The position numbers and the translations under genes were made by a program. DNA of 34,152 nucleotides from Pelargonium cotyledonis (Eukaryota > Streptophyta > Magnoliopsida > Geraniales > Geraniaceae). The stretch covers positions 1 to 34,152 of the forward strand of contig JAYMTA010000228.1 in the NCBI GenBank assembly GCA_036897625.1, given 5' to 3'. Within the stretch, counting starts at the first letter, position 1. Each line of letters begins with the position of its first letter. Positions 22,182-32,923 of this stretch are shown one piece after another. The notes beneath the pieces were generated by a model that saw nothing but the letters and a program-made list of their open reading frames with translations, made no database searches and was not told the origin of the DNA.

Positions 22182-25100
22182 ATGGTTTTCTACTTCAAAG
22201 CCCGGCCGGAGGTTGGCGACTTCACCATCTTCATGGGTCTCGATAAGTACGAGAACGAGGAACTCATCAAATACGGCTTCCTCGAAGACATTTGGTATTT
22301 TTTTATGGTCATTTGTGGGAAAATCTGGATTATATTGATTTTATTTTTTCTTCTGATATCTGTTCGGATGTAGACAAACTGGATTAGAAGGAAAAAAAAA
22401 ATGCTAATTCTTGTTGTAGTTTGGTGTTCTTTTGCTACATGGATTTGGGTTAGGTGTATTTCATTTTTACCCATTCATATTGATTGGTATATTCATTTTT
22501 GATAGAAATGAGAGGTATAATTTTTTTTTTTTGTCTTTGATAAATTTGGTTTTCATTGTTTTTCGTTGATGAAATATTATTTTTATTAATTGCAATATGC
22601 CAACTATTTCAAATACATCCTAAGCAGGTAGTCATGAAGTTAAAAGGTTCATGCTGGGAAATAATAACTATTACATGAATATATTGATCCAGATTTTAGA
22701 ATGTGACATTCAACAATGAAGGGTTAGGGCAATGATATCGCACTCAGATTGTATTGGGACATTAATCCCTGTGAAATAAGATTGTTTATGTGTGATAGCC
22801 ATACCATTTGGACCTTTTGCCATGCAGTTTGCATTGTTTATTAGGTTCAAAAGATGTTCTTTCCAATTGTTCATACTTGCTTAAGTTTAGATTTATGGTC
22901 TCTCAAGAATAAAAGTTTAATTTTATGGGGCTGTACTCAAGCGCTTGACCATTTAATGAAAAATAATCATGAAGGTTAACTTTGTTGTTGTTGTCATCCT
23001 TCTCGTATAGTGTTATATAGGTTTTATGTTACTTTACTTTGATCACTTCTCTAAAAATATGCATTATCACCATAAAATAAAGTATTATTCAAAAGGGTAG
23101 TTCTAGGCCTCGTGTTAATATTTTAATTTTCATGGATACATTTTTGTATCTATGTGTTTATATGTATTTTGGTTGCATGTGTGTGTAGACCCACATCCTT
23201 TGAGTGGTTGTTTTATTTTTCATGTCTTTAGTTCAATTAACTTGCACAAAAAATAGTTATGAAGCCCCTGAACGAAGTACGGAAAAATTGTCCTAAAGTC
23301 AAGATGGAAGTTTGCTTATGAGGCTTCATGCTTGTCGGAGTTTTTAAAGGGATTAAGTTGATGGAATTTATTTATTTATTTAGAGGGTCCATTTGCGTTA
23401 TTGACTCTGTTCAGGTCTTCATAGCTATGTTTTCACCCTCTTTAGTCTTTACCCTATAAGGTTTGTTTATATAACCGCAGCTTACTGGGACATTTAAGAT
23501 TAAGAATTAGAGCATTACATGATTATGTGTATCCTCTGCTCAACAAGTCATGATCGCCTTTTCATTTTGCAGGTTCCATGTGGACAAAATGTCTTCTGCC
23601 CATGTATATGTAAGATTACACAAGGGTCAGACAATTGATGATATTAGCGAAGGTTTACTGGAGGATTGTGCTCAGCTTGTCAAAGCAAATTCCATCCAAG
23701 GCAAAATCTAGAATGAGTTTTCCAATTTATTTTATTTTCTAATAAAAAATTGTATTGTAGTATAGCAAGTGTAAGGGTGTGCTGCATATTTGTGGAAGCA
23801 CAATGCGTGATGATGGAGGGGACAAACAGAAAAAGATTGTCTAGATTCAAGTTATCGTACTTCAAGTTTAGGCATCATAAAGACAACCTAGATTCAAGTT
23901 ATCATACTTCAAGTTTAGGCATCATAGAAATAGAAAGTTGTTTTCTTTAATTTCGTTCCATTAAATTTGAATAATTATGTCATTGCAGAACAATGAGTTG
24001 ATTGGTTATGTGGCAGGCAATAAGGTAAACAATATTGATGTTGTTTATACTCCCTGGTCTAACCTGAAGAAAACTGCTTCTATGGATGTTGGCCAAGTTG
24101 GTTTTCATAATTCTAAGATGGTAAGGGTTTCCATTTTTGTAGCTTATGTGCTTTGTAACTGGCATGACTGCTTGGGTTGTGAACTTATAAGAGATATTTT
24201 TTCTTATTGTGATGCTTTATGTAGGTTCGGACTGTGAGAGTGGAGAAGCGGGTAAATGAAATAGTTAATAGATTGAACAAAACAAAAGTTGAAAGGACAG
24301 TCGATTTGAAAGGTCAATTTCCAATATGTTCTCTTGTTATATTTTTATGCCAGAATTTTCTAGATTGTATAGTATGAAGGATAGTTACTCTGCACAGTAT
24401 TTCATAGCTAATCAATAGATATTCTCAACCTAATTATCATTGGCTTTCCTTGACGATACTGCAAACCTAACTTCAAATATAACTGCAGCTGAACGAGAAG
24501 CAGCCAATGCAGCTGAAAGAGCGCAGAGGAAGCTTCAGCTGAGAGATAAAGTAAGTCTTGTTTTTTTTTTTTTTTCATTTATGTTATTTTAAGTAAATAG
24601 TTCCTTACATAGCCAATATGCACTTTTTTATGATATCATTTTTGTTTGGAGCAGTACAATGACAAACCATGTAAAAATACAATAGGAGTGTTGTATTTGC
24701 TGAAATCCTCAAATACACTATGGAATTAGTCACTCACATAAAGCCAAAAGAGAATTTTTTATAGATGAGAATGTATTTAATTAAATTAATAAATGGTACT
24801 CCCTCCGTCCCAAAATGAGTAACCCCTTTTCCATTTTCCTAAAAAATAGGATAAGTTGATTAGGATTAGACTTTCCCCCTTATTCCTTCTCGTGATCTTG
24901 TTGTATCTAACTCAGTTGGTTCCTTACCTTAAAGATATTGTTTGTATTTCATGCATATGCATGTCAGCATCATTAAAAATTCTTAAATCAAATCCAAAGA
25001 ATGTGGAGATATATCATATTAGATGCCGAGATTGAGATGAATGAAAGACAATTGCGTGTGTGTTTTCTTTTCAGTTTAAGAACTAAAGTCGATTTTCTTA

Positions 25101-26105
25101 AAAGAGGAACCATTTATTTGCTTTTGAAATAACTTTCTGAAAAATTGTGAGAGAGAGATTAAAGGAAATAGTAATAATAATAATGATAAATGATTTGGAC
25201 ATATATATTTGGTCCATTAGGATAATATGAAAAGTTAAATGATTTTCTTGAAAGAAATAAAATCAGTTTTTGCTAATCATTGATACAACTATTTGTGTGA
25301 GGGAATAGGTGAGAGTTCTGCATTTGCTTACATGTCCTAATGTGTTTCATTGTGTTTATCAAAGTGTCCGGTTATTTTAAAAAAATCGTGGGACACATTT
25401 TCTGTTGAGAAATATTTTAAAATTTTGGTATTGTAATATTTCTCAACAGAAAATATGTCCAAAGAGTATTCTAGCGTCTGGTGTTGTCAAATGGATGTCA
25501 GACAAGGATGTGTGTTTGTGTCTTGTAAGATATATGTCCATCTGAAACCCGTTATGTTAAGCTTTGACTGGTTTATAGACTGTGCATTAATACACTCCCT
25601 CCGACCCAAAATCAATGTCTTGATTTCTTTTTTTTTTAAGAAAAACTAAGGAGTATTTAGTTAGTGTAGTACATTTTCTCTTATACTCTTGCATTACTAA
25701 CATCATAAAACTCGTTTAAAAAAAAAAATCCTAAAACTGAAAGAAGACACTTATATTGGGACGGAGGGAGTTTGAAACATTAAATCTGTTGTGTTCGGGA
25801 AGTTGTGGTGGCCAATTAACATTAATGCTATCAAGTTGTTTTTGTTGGTTGGATGGTTTGTAAGATATTTTTGAGATTTTTTTTGTAAGTTCAAAGTGTA
25901 GATCAGACTGTATCTTAAATATTAATAAGCATACTTTCATTTGTTTTCATAGAAACGACGCGAGGAGATGGATAGGCTTGAAAAGGAGAGACAAGCAGAG
26001 CTAAGGAGCTATAAGGGCTTGATGGTCTCTGAAAAGATGACATCTAACAAAGAAATTGCGTCAGGAAACAAGTCGTTACAGGAACTGGAAGAGGACTTCA
26101 TGTGA
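22182..26105 (+). CDS. CCDC25-like protein (NFACT-R / DUF814 family), complete, six exons
   Basis: Exons 22182-22294, 23573-23700, 24017-24120, 24225-24312, 24489-24550 and 25953-26105 join in phase to 215 residues, close to human CCDC25 (208). The start [10 protein letters not shown], the block [20 protein letters not shown], an Arg/Glu/Lys-rich coiled coil (about residues 145-185) and the ending ELRSYKGLM...EEDFM match the family along its whole length. The NFACT-R (DUF814) fold is an RNA-binding domain shared with ribosome quality-control factors such as NEMF/Rqc2; the yeast relative is Jlp2. The plant function is unknown to me. Intron 2 appears to use a GC donor (CAAG|GCAAAA) because no GT fits and reading on meets a stop at once. 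The acceptor is the second of two nearby cag sites (24016); the first (23990) would bring in a stop. Confidence 0.9.
23841..23926. repeat. Tandem duplication, 47-bp period, in CCDC25 intron 2
   Basis: A 39-bp segment (ctagattcaagttat...catcata) at 23841-23879 recurs at 23888-23926 with one mismatch (g/a). The near identity implies a recent duplication. It sits between the GC donor and the acceptor of intron 2. Confidence 0.9.
24797..24831. mobile_element. Solitary Stowaway-like MITE end
   Basis: TA followed by ctccctccgtcccaaaatga, the classic terminal motif of Stowaway-type (Tc1/mariner-derived) MITEs. No matching right end in the opposite orientation lies close by, so this is a one-ended remnant, or the left end of a disrupted element reaching 25770. 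Confidence 0.5.
25391..25460. repeat. Foldback: 26-bp inverted arms, 18-nt loop
   Basis: Arm 25391-25416 (ggacacattttctgttgaga and on) is the reverse complement of 25435-25460 with one mismatch. It lies in CCDC25 intron 5, 134 bp before the MITE. As RNA it could form a long hairpin; as DNA it could be the collapsed end of a foldback element. Confidence 0.85.
25595..25770. mobile_element. Stowaway-like MITE, 176 bp
   Basis: The left end ctccctccgacccaaaat and the reverse complement of the right end (cccaatataagtgtctt region, ending ggacggagggag at 25770) match at 23 of 27 terminal positions. The interior is AT-rich and non-coding. Size and TIR sequence fit Stowaway-type MITEs. The TA target duplication is not clear, so the ends may be slightly eroded. 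It sits in CCDC25 intron 5. Confidence 0.65.
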
Positions 26106-27056
26106 CCACATCATACTTAAATGTTTTGTGAGATGATAAATGCTGAGTTTGCTGCCTGATGAAAGAAAAGAGATGTTCATTGTTGAGTTTGTGAGAACCT
26201 GAAGTCAATCCTGCGTGGTAAATAATTTTGACCTGATCATGAGCATGTTCACAGATGCTAGTAACATAAAGAAAGTGGGTTCAATGAGGGAACAGTGGGT
26301 TGAACTTTACTTATACTAGCCATATATTGTATTTGGATAATGATGAAAGTTGTTGATTTCCTTGGTTCATTTCATTAGATTATTGAAGAGACTAGAGAGA
26401 ACATCTTGGTAGATCACTAATTTTTGTTTTTATATTCTAAATTGGCACATCATGATTGAAGTTGTGTTTTGGTTATTTTTGTAATCAAGGGAATAGGAAC
26501 TAAGAAAGGCCTCAATTCCCTCCCACTACTTTGGGAATATACACAAAGAAGAGGTATTCTCATTTTTACTACATTATTTGGGAATCTTGCATGTGTTCTA
26601 ATTGATACTTTATCTGTCCTAACTATATCTTTATTTGATGAGTTGGTTTTGAGTACTTGAGATTGATAAACAACCACTCTAGGATAAAAACTCTAAGCCT
26701 CTGTTGCAGTCCATTCAAGCTCCACGTATTTCTTCGAAAACGTCCAAATAGTGAAGCCCTAACCATTTCAACTTTGGTGAAAAAGAATCAAACCAAAGTT
26801 CAATTTGATTCTTTTTCACCAAATCAAGCTCGAGCCAACAAAAAAAATCAAGTGAAACCCTAACTATTACAATATATTGTTCATTATTTGGTTACATTCG
26901 TTGTTCCAAGTGTTAATTTGTATACAAGATTCTAACTATATGCCAGAAATCAAATTTTCTGAAAGCGAATAGGCAGTGCTATGATATGAATGGGTAATTT
27001 CAGATCTGCTCTCCAACAGCATCATAAAATGAATCTATCTCTACCAGACTAGACTC
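26106..27056. other. Convergent 3' spacer between the CCDC25-like and PARN-like genes
   Basis: Holds the 3' untranslated regions of both genes, which point at each other. No coding sequence was recognised. It contains the perfect hairpin listed separately at 26773-26823. Confidence 0.6.
26773..26823. repeat. Perfect 20-bp inverted repeat with 11-nt loop
   Basis: tttggtgaaaaagaatcaaa at 26773-26792 is exactly complementary to 26804-26823. It is positioned between the two convergent genes, about 670 bp past the CCDC25 stop and 234 bp past the PARN stop, so either transcript could include it if its 3' end reads that far. Confidence 0.9.
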
Positions 27057-30000
27057 TTAACCTGATATTTGCCCAAAAATTGGTTTACATGACTCACTAT
27101 TACTCTCCTCCGTCGTCGTTTCAACAGGATCAGATCCGGTACATCCCCGTTGCTGGGTCTCTTCCTTGGTTTCTTTCATCATTTTAGTCTTCCGCTCGAT
27201 GCCAACAGCCGCAGCCTGATCTGCAAGTAACACTTCAAACAAAGGCAAACTACAAATCTCTTTGTAAAACTCATAGCTGGCTGCACGTGTATTTCCACCA
27301 TCCAACAATTTTGAAAGCGGATACGAAGCAGAGATTGGTTTCTCACCTTCTTCTAATGTTTGTTTCAAGAGCAGAAACTCGGTAGCCAACCCTGCCTTGC
27401 TAAACTGAACAAAAACAGCAGTTTCGTCAACGAGGTAGACGGAAGAAACTGACATTGGGCCAAAGACCTTGCCAATGCAAGCTTTTATGTCACTTGGCTT
27501 GAGTTTGGATGGGAATCCCCAAATCAAAATGGTGTTCCCGAAGACAACACTGGGACGCCGCTTTTTGAGGGTATTAAAAGATCCCGAAAACACTACAGAA
27601 GCCCTCCTGCCACTTATATCAATGACGTCTTCATTTTTCCAGCTAAGATAGAGATGATTGATGTACTTTTGAAGATTTTCGTTGTCCACCAATCTTGCAG
27701 AGGGCGGTTGCAGCATGAAATCAATACCTGCATGACTGCATGCCTGGGCAAAAATACAACCGGTCATAAAAGCGTCATAACCAGCTTCATGCTTGGCTCC
27801 CGAGTTCCAATTAGAGGACCTACAGTACAGAGTGATTATATATTAGTATGATCCGGGATTTGTGTGAGATGACTCCAAAGCTCAAAGAAATATAAATGAG
27901 TTGTTCGGATAGAGTAAATTCTGGACAGTATTTGACTACTCCACTGAGACAACACAAATACATGACAGAAGTAGCTTTGGTATACTTGCAGGAAAATAAA
28001 AATCAGTCAATTAGCCCCCAAATACATTTGTCAACTAGAAACAAACCTTAAATCATCCACTTGCACTTCCACTTTCACACATTTCTTGGAAATAAATCTA
28101 GAGCTTTCAGAACCAAGAGTATTATGTGAACACAATAATGTAAATGCTGAGGAAAGTGAGGTGCTGGACTTCTTCATCAGACATTTGAGACCAAGGTTAA
28201 AATTCAAGAGTATTTTAGTGTCAATGATGTGCGGAAAGTACTTGTTGACGGAAGAAGCGAATTCATCAATTGTGCTGGGAAGAGGACCAATGAACTTGTT
28301 ATATACCTGTGCAATATCTAATCACAAAGAGAAAAGCACAAGCATTAAATTCAGTCAAAATAACACATTCACAAGACTCAGAGATATAAGAAAAAAGCAC
28401 AAGCATTAAATACAATCAAAATAACACAATTACAAGACTCAGAGCAATATGTACCTAGGAAGCAATTATGACCAACGATCAACTTCTTCTCCGACGAGAG
28501 GAGGTCAATAACATGTCGAAACCCAACTGCATCTTGGATCCCCTTTTCTGCTTCTTTATATTTTTCAGCCTTCACCTCTTTCTGCATAAATAAAAAAATT
28601 ATTGCTACCAAATAGATAAATAAAATTACAAGGTGACAATTTTCATGAAATACAGATATGCTAAGTTGCAAAGGAAGGCAAAAGAGTTCTGCCTTAAAAT
28701 TTTATATTTTAACTGATGTCACTGGATCCACCATCTTCACAAGGGGTAGCATATCCAAAATACAGAACAGTGAAGACTTTTTAGGAAGATTAACATAAAT
28801 TGAAAGGTATGTATGAGGATTAAAATAAAATGATCAACTGAACATACTATGTTGTCCTTAACATCTGAGAAATATCAGGCAAACTCATCATATAAATACG
28901 AGCATATCAACAAATTTGCGCAAAATCATGTACATGTATCTTACCAAAAGTAAGGTCTTGTCTTCTTCAGAATCTGTATACACAACTAAGTGCTGCAAAA
29001 GTGCATGAGTATTCTTTGTACGGACATAAGCAAGATCTTTGAAATGCTTGGTTATAACCTGATAATTTCAATTTCATGCGTTAGTGCTAATAGGAGCTAT
29101 AAAGGTAAAAGAGAAGCAGGGTATATGCAAGAAGGTGATAACTTTACAGTTCAATAAAAAAAGAATAAACTAAACACAAGGAACTTCAGACTATGAAAAA
29201 AAAAAGTAGTTTAACCATCAAGTGAATTAGTTTTGAGGATTTTTTTTAAGGATTTAAAATAAAAACCAACTGCAAGTAATGTCATCTTTTCATGTTTCTA
29301 ATTCACAGAAAAAAGCATCATGGGCAACTTCCCCAGCTGCCAAACTCCTTCACAATATATGCTCGTTGAGACGTTGACGATTTGATTGTTTTAAATATAG
29401 ATTACACTTAAGCAGCTTGAGAAAAGAGAACAACGAATATCCTATATGTTAAGAAGACCACACTCAACAATTAAAATTGAGAGTTTGCCGATCAATATAA
29501 ACCTCATTTGACAACCAAAAACAGCATAATTAAGCAGTAGTACATCAAGATGCAGCTATGAACCAAATCATGCACAAGAAACTTGGTTTATAAGAAATAA
29601 TGGAAATGCTACCCCAGGCTACATTCTATAAAAAGTATCTCACATTCTCAGAAGTCACGTGTTGAGGATATATAATATAAAAAATAAAACAGCAAAACTA
29701 ACAATCCGTTACCAATTGTATCAATGTCAGCTGATGAGATGTAAACCCGTTCAGGGCCATTGCTGGACGCATTTTATAGGCAATTGTCTGAAATTGTTGT
29801 TCTGAGTCATCCAAACTATTGGAAATTTGAGAGCTCTCCTTCCCTTTACATACTAACCCATCACGCCATTCATTGAATCTGTTTTTCATTCTCTGGCTAA
29901 AGAGAATACTTGCCATGGTTGTAGCTTTATTATCGTTAAATAGTGACTCCAAAGATTCTTTGCCATATTCCAAATTCAGTCGCCTCAGTGCCACATCCTC

Positions 30001-31888
30001 CTGTGCTCTGGATAAATAAGATATTCCTGAGATTATTTAAAAGTGTAAATTTTCACATTGAATGCATATAAGAAAGCATGCACAGTAATAGAACCAAATA
30101 ACATGGCAGCTAATAAACCAGAATAAATCTTGGCCATGTATTTTTGCTGACTTCTTGGTTTGTATCCACAAAAAACAAGGATGAGTCAACAGGATGGAGC
30201 ACCAGACAGAGGAAGAAAAAAAAGTATCACCCTTTATTTATCACTATAGTTGAAAGTAATGATGAAAAGTCTCACACTGGAGAAATATAAAGTGAATAAA
30301 CTACATAATAGCGAAAACCAAACCCTACTAATAATATTGACTTTTTAATAGCGGAAGCCAAAACCCTTATATCTAACCCAATCTTGAAATTTACAATGGT
30401 ATCAGAGCTACACAACAGTCATACTATTTTGTTTCTACTGATTGCCCGGGAAATTTTATTGCCTGGATAAACTATTCTCCTTCTCTTAGGTTCTTGATTT
30501 GGTGACCCTCATTTGCTCTCTAATCTTACTAAAGCCACCTCTTCACTATCAGTCACGATGGCCAGTGGGTCCACAATGGTTGATCAGTTAAAAACCTAGT
30601 TAGTGGACAAAGTTTACACTCAAACATATGGACTTTGACTGTCAGGACACTTTCTCCCTTGGCTGCCAAAATGTCCTTGGTACATTTGCTTCTCTCGATG
30701 GCTTTCAGACGACACTGGCCCTTACATCAGTTGAATATTAAAAATGTTTTCCTCCACAGTTAACTGCAGGAAGAGATCTATATGAAACAACCCCTAAACT
30801 CCTAGTTGTGTTGGTCATGAACAGTCACAGTTGGTATGCAAACTTTTGACACTTGTTCTATTTTCAAACAATCACCTCGTGCATGCTTCATGATGTTTAG
30901 TGTTTGGGTTCAAGAATATGGTACACATTGTAGTGAGTTTGATCACTCCATATTCATCACATAAACAATGCATCTATCAATAATATTGCCATCACTAGAG
31001 ATGATAAAAAAAAGGTATCAACTTTTGTTGATATAAAAAAGGCATTTTTCACATCAAAATATTTACCATAAAATAAATGGAAATTCATATTATGTGGGCC
31101 ACTTAACACATAGTGATGAAAGAATTGTAAATGAAGCACCTTCAAGTATGCACGCATTGAAATCAAACTGGTATTTGGCCAAGAATTCAAGTGATGATGT
31201 CTGGCAGAGGAACTCATGACAGGGCACATCAATCGGAAGCTCTCGACGAGGAAATACAAAGAAATTGTACCTGTTAAGTAGTGGTATCAGAGTTAGATTC
31301 ATTGATGCCCAGCACATAAGTTGAGTATATCCAAGTTTTTCCAACAAGAATTTGCAAACACTCACATCACCAAATACAGTTGAAATTTCTAAATCAAACA
31401 AATGATGTTGCATTGCATTACAGCTCACCAATATCAAACAACATCTTTGAACAATTGATTTATCATTCATTTTTCTCAGCAAAAACAGCTCCAATCATTA
31501 AAGTAGCTAATGGAGAAAAAAAGGAAACTCACGGGTGAGCAATGAAGGAGTTCTTGGAAGAGTCCCACCGGAAGGGGCAAACGCCGAACTGCACGACGGC
31601 GAACTTCTCGGCGGAGTCCTTGACCTTGAGGTAGGCGACATCGGAGTGGTCGAAGTGGAATGAGTCTCGCCACGGCGTACTGGAAACGCCGGTCATTTCC
31701 AGGTCGATTGCGACGAAGTCGGCGGCTCGGACATGGTCCCGGAGGAGTTGGAGAGAGGACTCGAAGTTCGATTTCGTGACGTTCTTGAGAGGGAAGCTGG
31801 CGTCTGCGGCAGCGGAGGAGCAGAAGGGTAGGGCTCTGGCACGTGAGAGAGCACGTGAGAGGGATCTTAGGGGGCGTTGTCTGCTCAT
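27057..31888 (-). CDS. AHG2: Poly(A)-specific ribonuclease, PARN-like (AHG2 type), complete, seven exons
   Basis: A DEDDh 3'-5' exoribonuclease that removes poly(A) tails. Exons, 5' to 3': 31533-31888, 31140-31270, 29713-30026, 28945-29058, 28455-28581, 28047-28317, 27057-27819, all GT-AG and in phase, giving 691 residues (Arabidopsis AHG2 is close to this). The catalytic set is complete: D62 and E64 in FVAIDLEMTG, D348 in HNCFLDIAQ, H448 and D453 in HEAGYDAFMTG. YNFFVFPRR and CQTSSLEFLAKYQFDFN match the PARN nuclease core. Residues about 532-590 (NTILIWGFPSKL...) look like the PARN RRM-like domain. The first 28 residues have at least six Arg and no acidic residue before D29, suggesting a mitochondrial presequence; AHG2 is known to act on mitochondrial mRNA tails together with a mitochondrial poly(A) polymerase. 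Orthology to AHG2 rather than a paralogue is inferred from length, presequence and the neighbouring UPL gene. Confidence 0.92.
28332..28446. repeat. Tandem duplication, 61-bp period, filling PARN intron 5
   Basis: Segment 28332-28385 (aaaagcacaagcattaaat...gactcagaga) recurs at 28393-28446 with a few substitutions. The intron (28318-28454) is only 137 bp, so nearly all of it is this duplication. Confidence 0.85.
30260..30960 (+). mobile_element. Copia-like LTR retrotransposon remnant in PARN intron 2
   Basis: A candidate 5' LTR at 30260-30395 begins tgatgaaaagtctcacactg, like TGTTGAAAAGTC-type copia LTR starts, and ends in ca. One base later, 30397-30408 is an exact tRNA-iMet primer site, tggtatcagagc. 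The following sequence to about 30960 has the look of degraded leader and gag sequence but keeps no open frame. No 3' LTR was found. The remnant is antisense to the gene within the 1113-bp intron 30027-31139. Confidence 0.5.
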
Positions 31889-31908
31889 GGTGCTGGTAGT
31901 AGCTGCAT
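31885..31908 (-). promoter_or_regulatory. Seven-codon upstream ORF overlapping the PARN start codon
   Basis: ATG at 31908 opens MQLLPAP and stops at TGA 31885-31887, which shares two bases with the main ATG (31886-31888), an ATGA junction. If the mRNA starts upstream of 31908, ribosomes meet this uORF first and would have to skip it or reinitiate. The same arrangement is seen before the UPL start. Confidence 0.5.
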
Positions 31909-32923
31909 TTCTTGTGCGAATTCTCAGATTCGGGGTTTTGGAGAAGAAGGGTTTTTCGTTTCTCTACAAGCTCCGTTCTGTCTTCACATTCAAATGCTAC
32001 AAAGGCTTTTAGGGCAAGGCATTGTTGGCTTATAATGGATGACCTAATAATCCAAATTTTATTTTTCCGCGGTTGAGCTACAAAAGAGGAGGAGGAATTC
32101 TCGTCTTTGAATCCAAAGCTTCAAATCATCCGACTCTATAGGTTGTGTTTATAGTTGGAAATTAGGTTTTGAGTCTGGGTTAAGTCGTTGAATTCTAACT
32201 CAACCCGTAAGTACTTCAAAATTGATAGTGTTTTGAGTTGGATTTCAAGTTTTTGGCTCAAAATGTGCTTAGCCCGAATCGATCCGAAAGTTGGCAGAGT
32301 TGGGTTTTGAACGCCCGCAAGATCGACTCCAAATTATCAACTCTAGTTGAGTTTTGTTAATTCCATAAAAAATAATTAGTCAACTTATTTTGATAAACAG
32401 TTTCGTTTGTTGTTATTGACTAATTAATGATTGTTATGCTTCTAAATCAAGATAAATTTGGTTCGGAAACAACTATGCATAATATAACGGTACAACATTA
32501 AAACATATCGAAACTAACAAAGACATTCCAAGTTCACAAATTCACAACAGATGAGTGGTGAAAATTTTAGCATGGTGACAAGTTTTACATTGTTAGCGTC
32601 CATATAACAAATTTTATTTAAATTCTCAAGCACTTGAGATATGTTATGTATAACATTTGTATATACATTTCTTTGAAGAAATCATCCAACTATTCCACTA
32701 AAAATGTTCACAAGCCTCAAGATTCTATTGTGGCTAAAACCCTTATGAACCAAACTGCAAGAGTATGTACTCAAGAGAATGTTTACAAGAAAGTTTCTTT
32801 ATGTCCAGTATACAACAGAGACCATATAGTCTCTAGCAATTGAACAACGAAAACACATCAAAAAATGAAAGAATCAATACACACATTACCTTCTCTGGAA
32901 GATAAAACAAACTCATTTCAATC
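31889..32923 (-). promoter_or_regulatory. PARN promoter region and receptor-kinase 3' flank
   Basis: About 1 kb between two minus-strand genes. The left part (to about 32000) is probably the PARN leader, with gene-like base composition. The middle (32160-32350) holds degenerate repeats of gttgggtt/aactcaaccc type. The right part is the AT-rich 3' flank of the kinase gene. No coding sequence was recognised. Confidence 0.5.
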
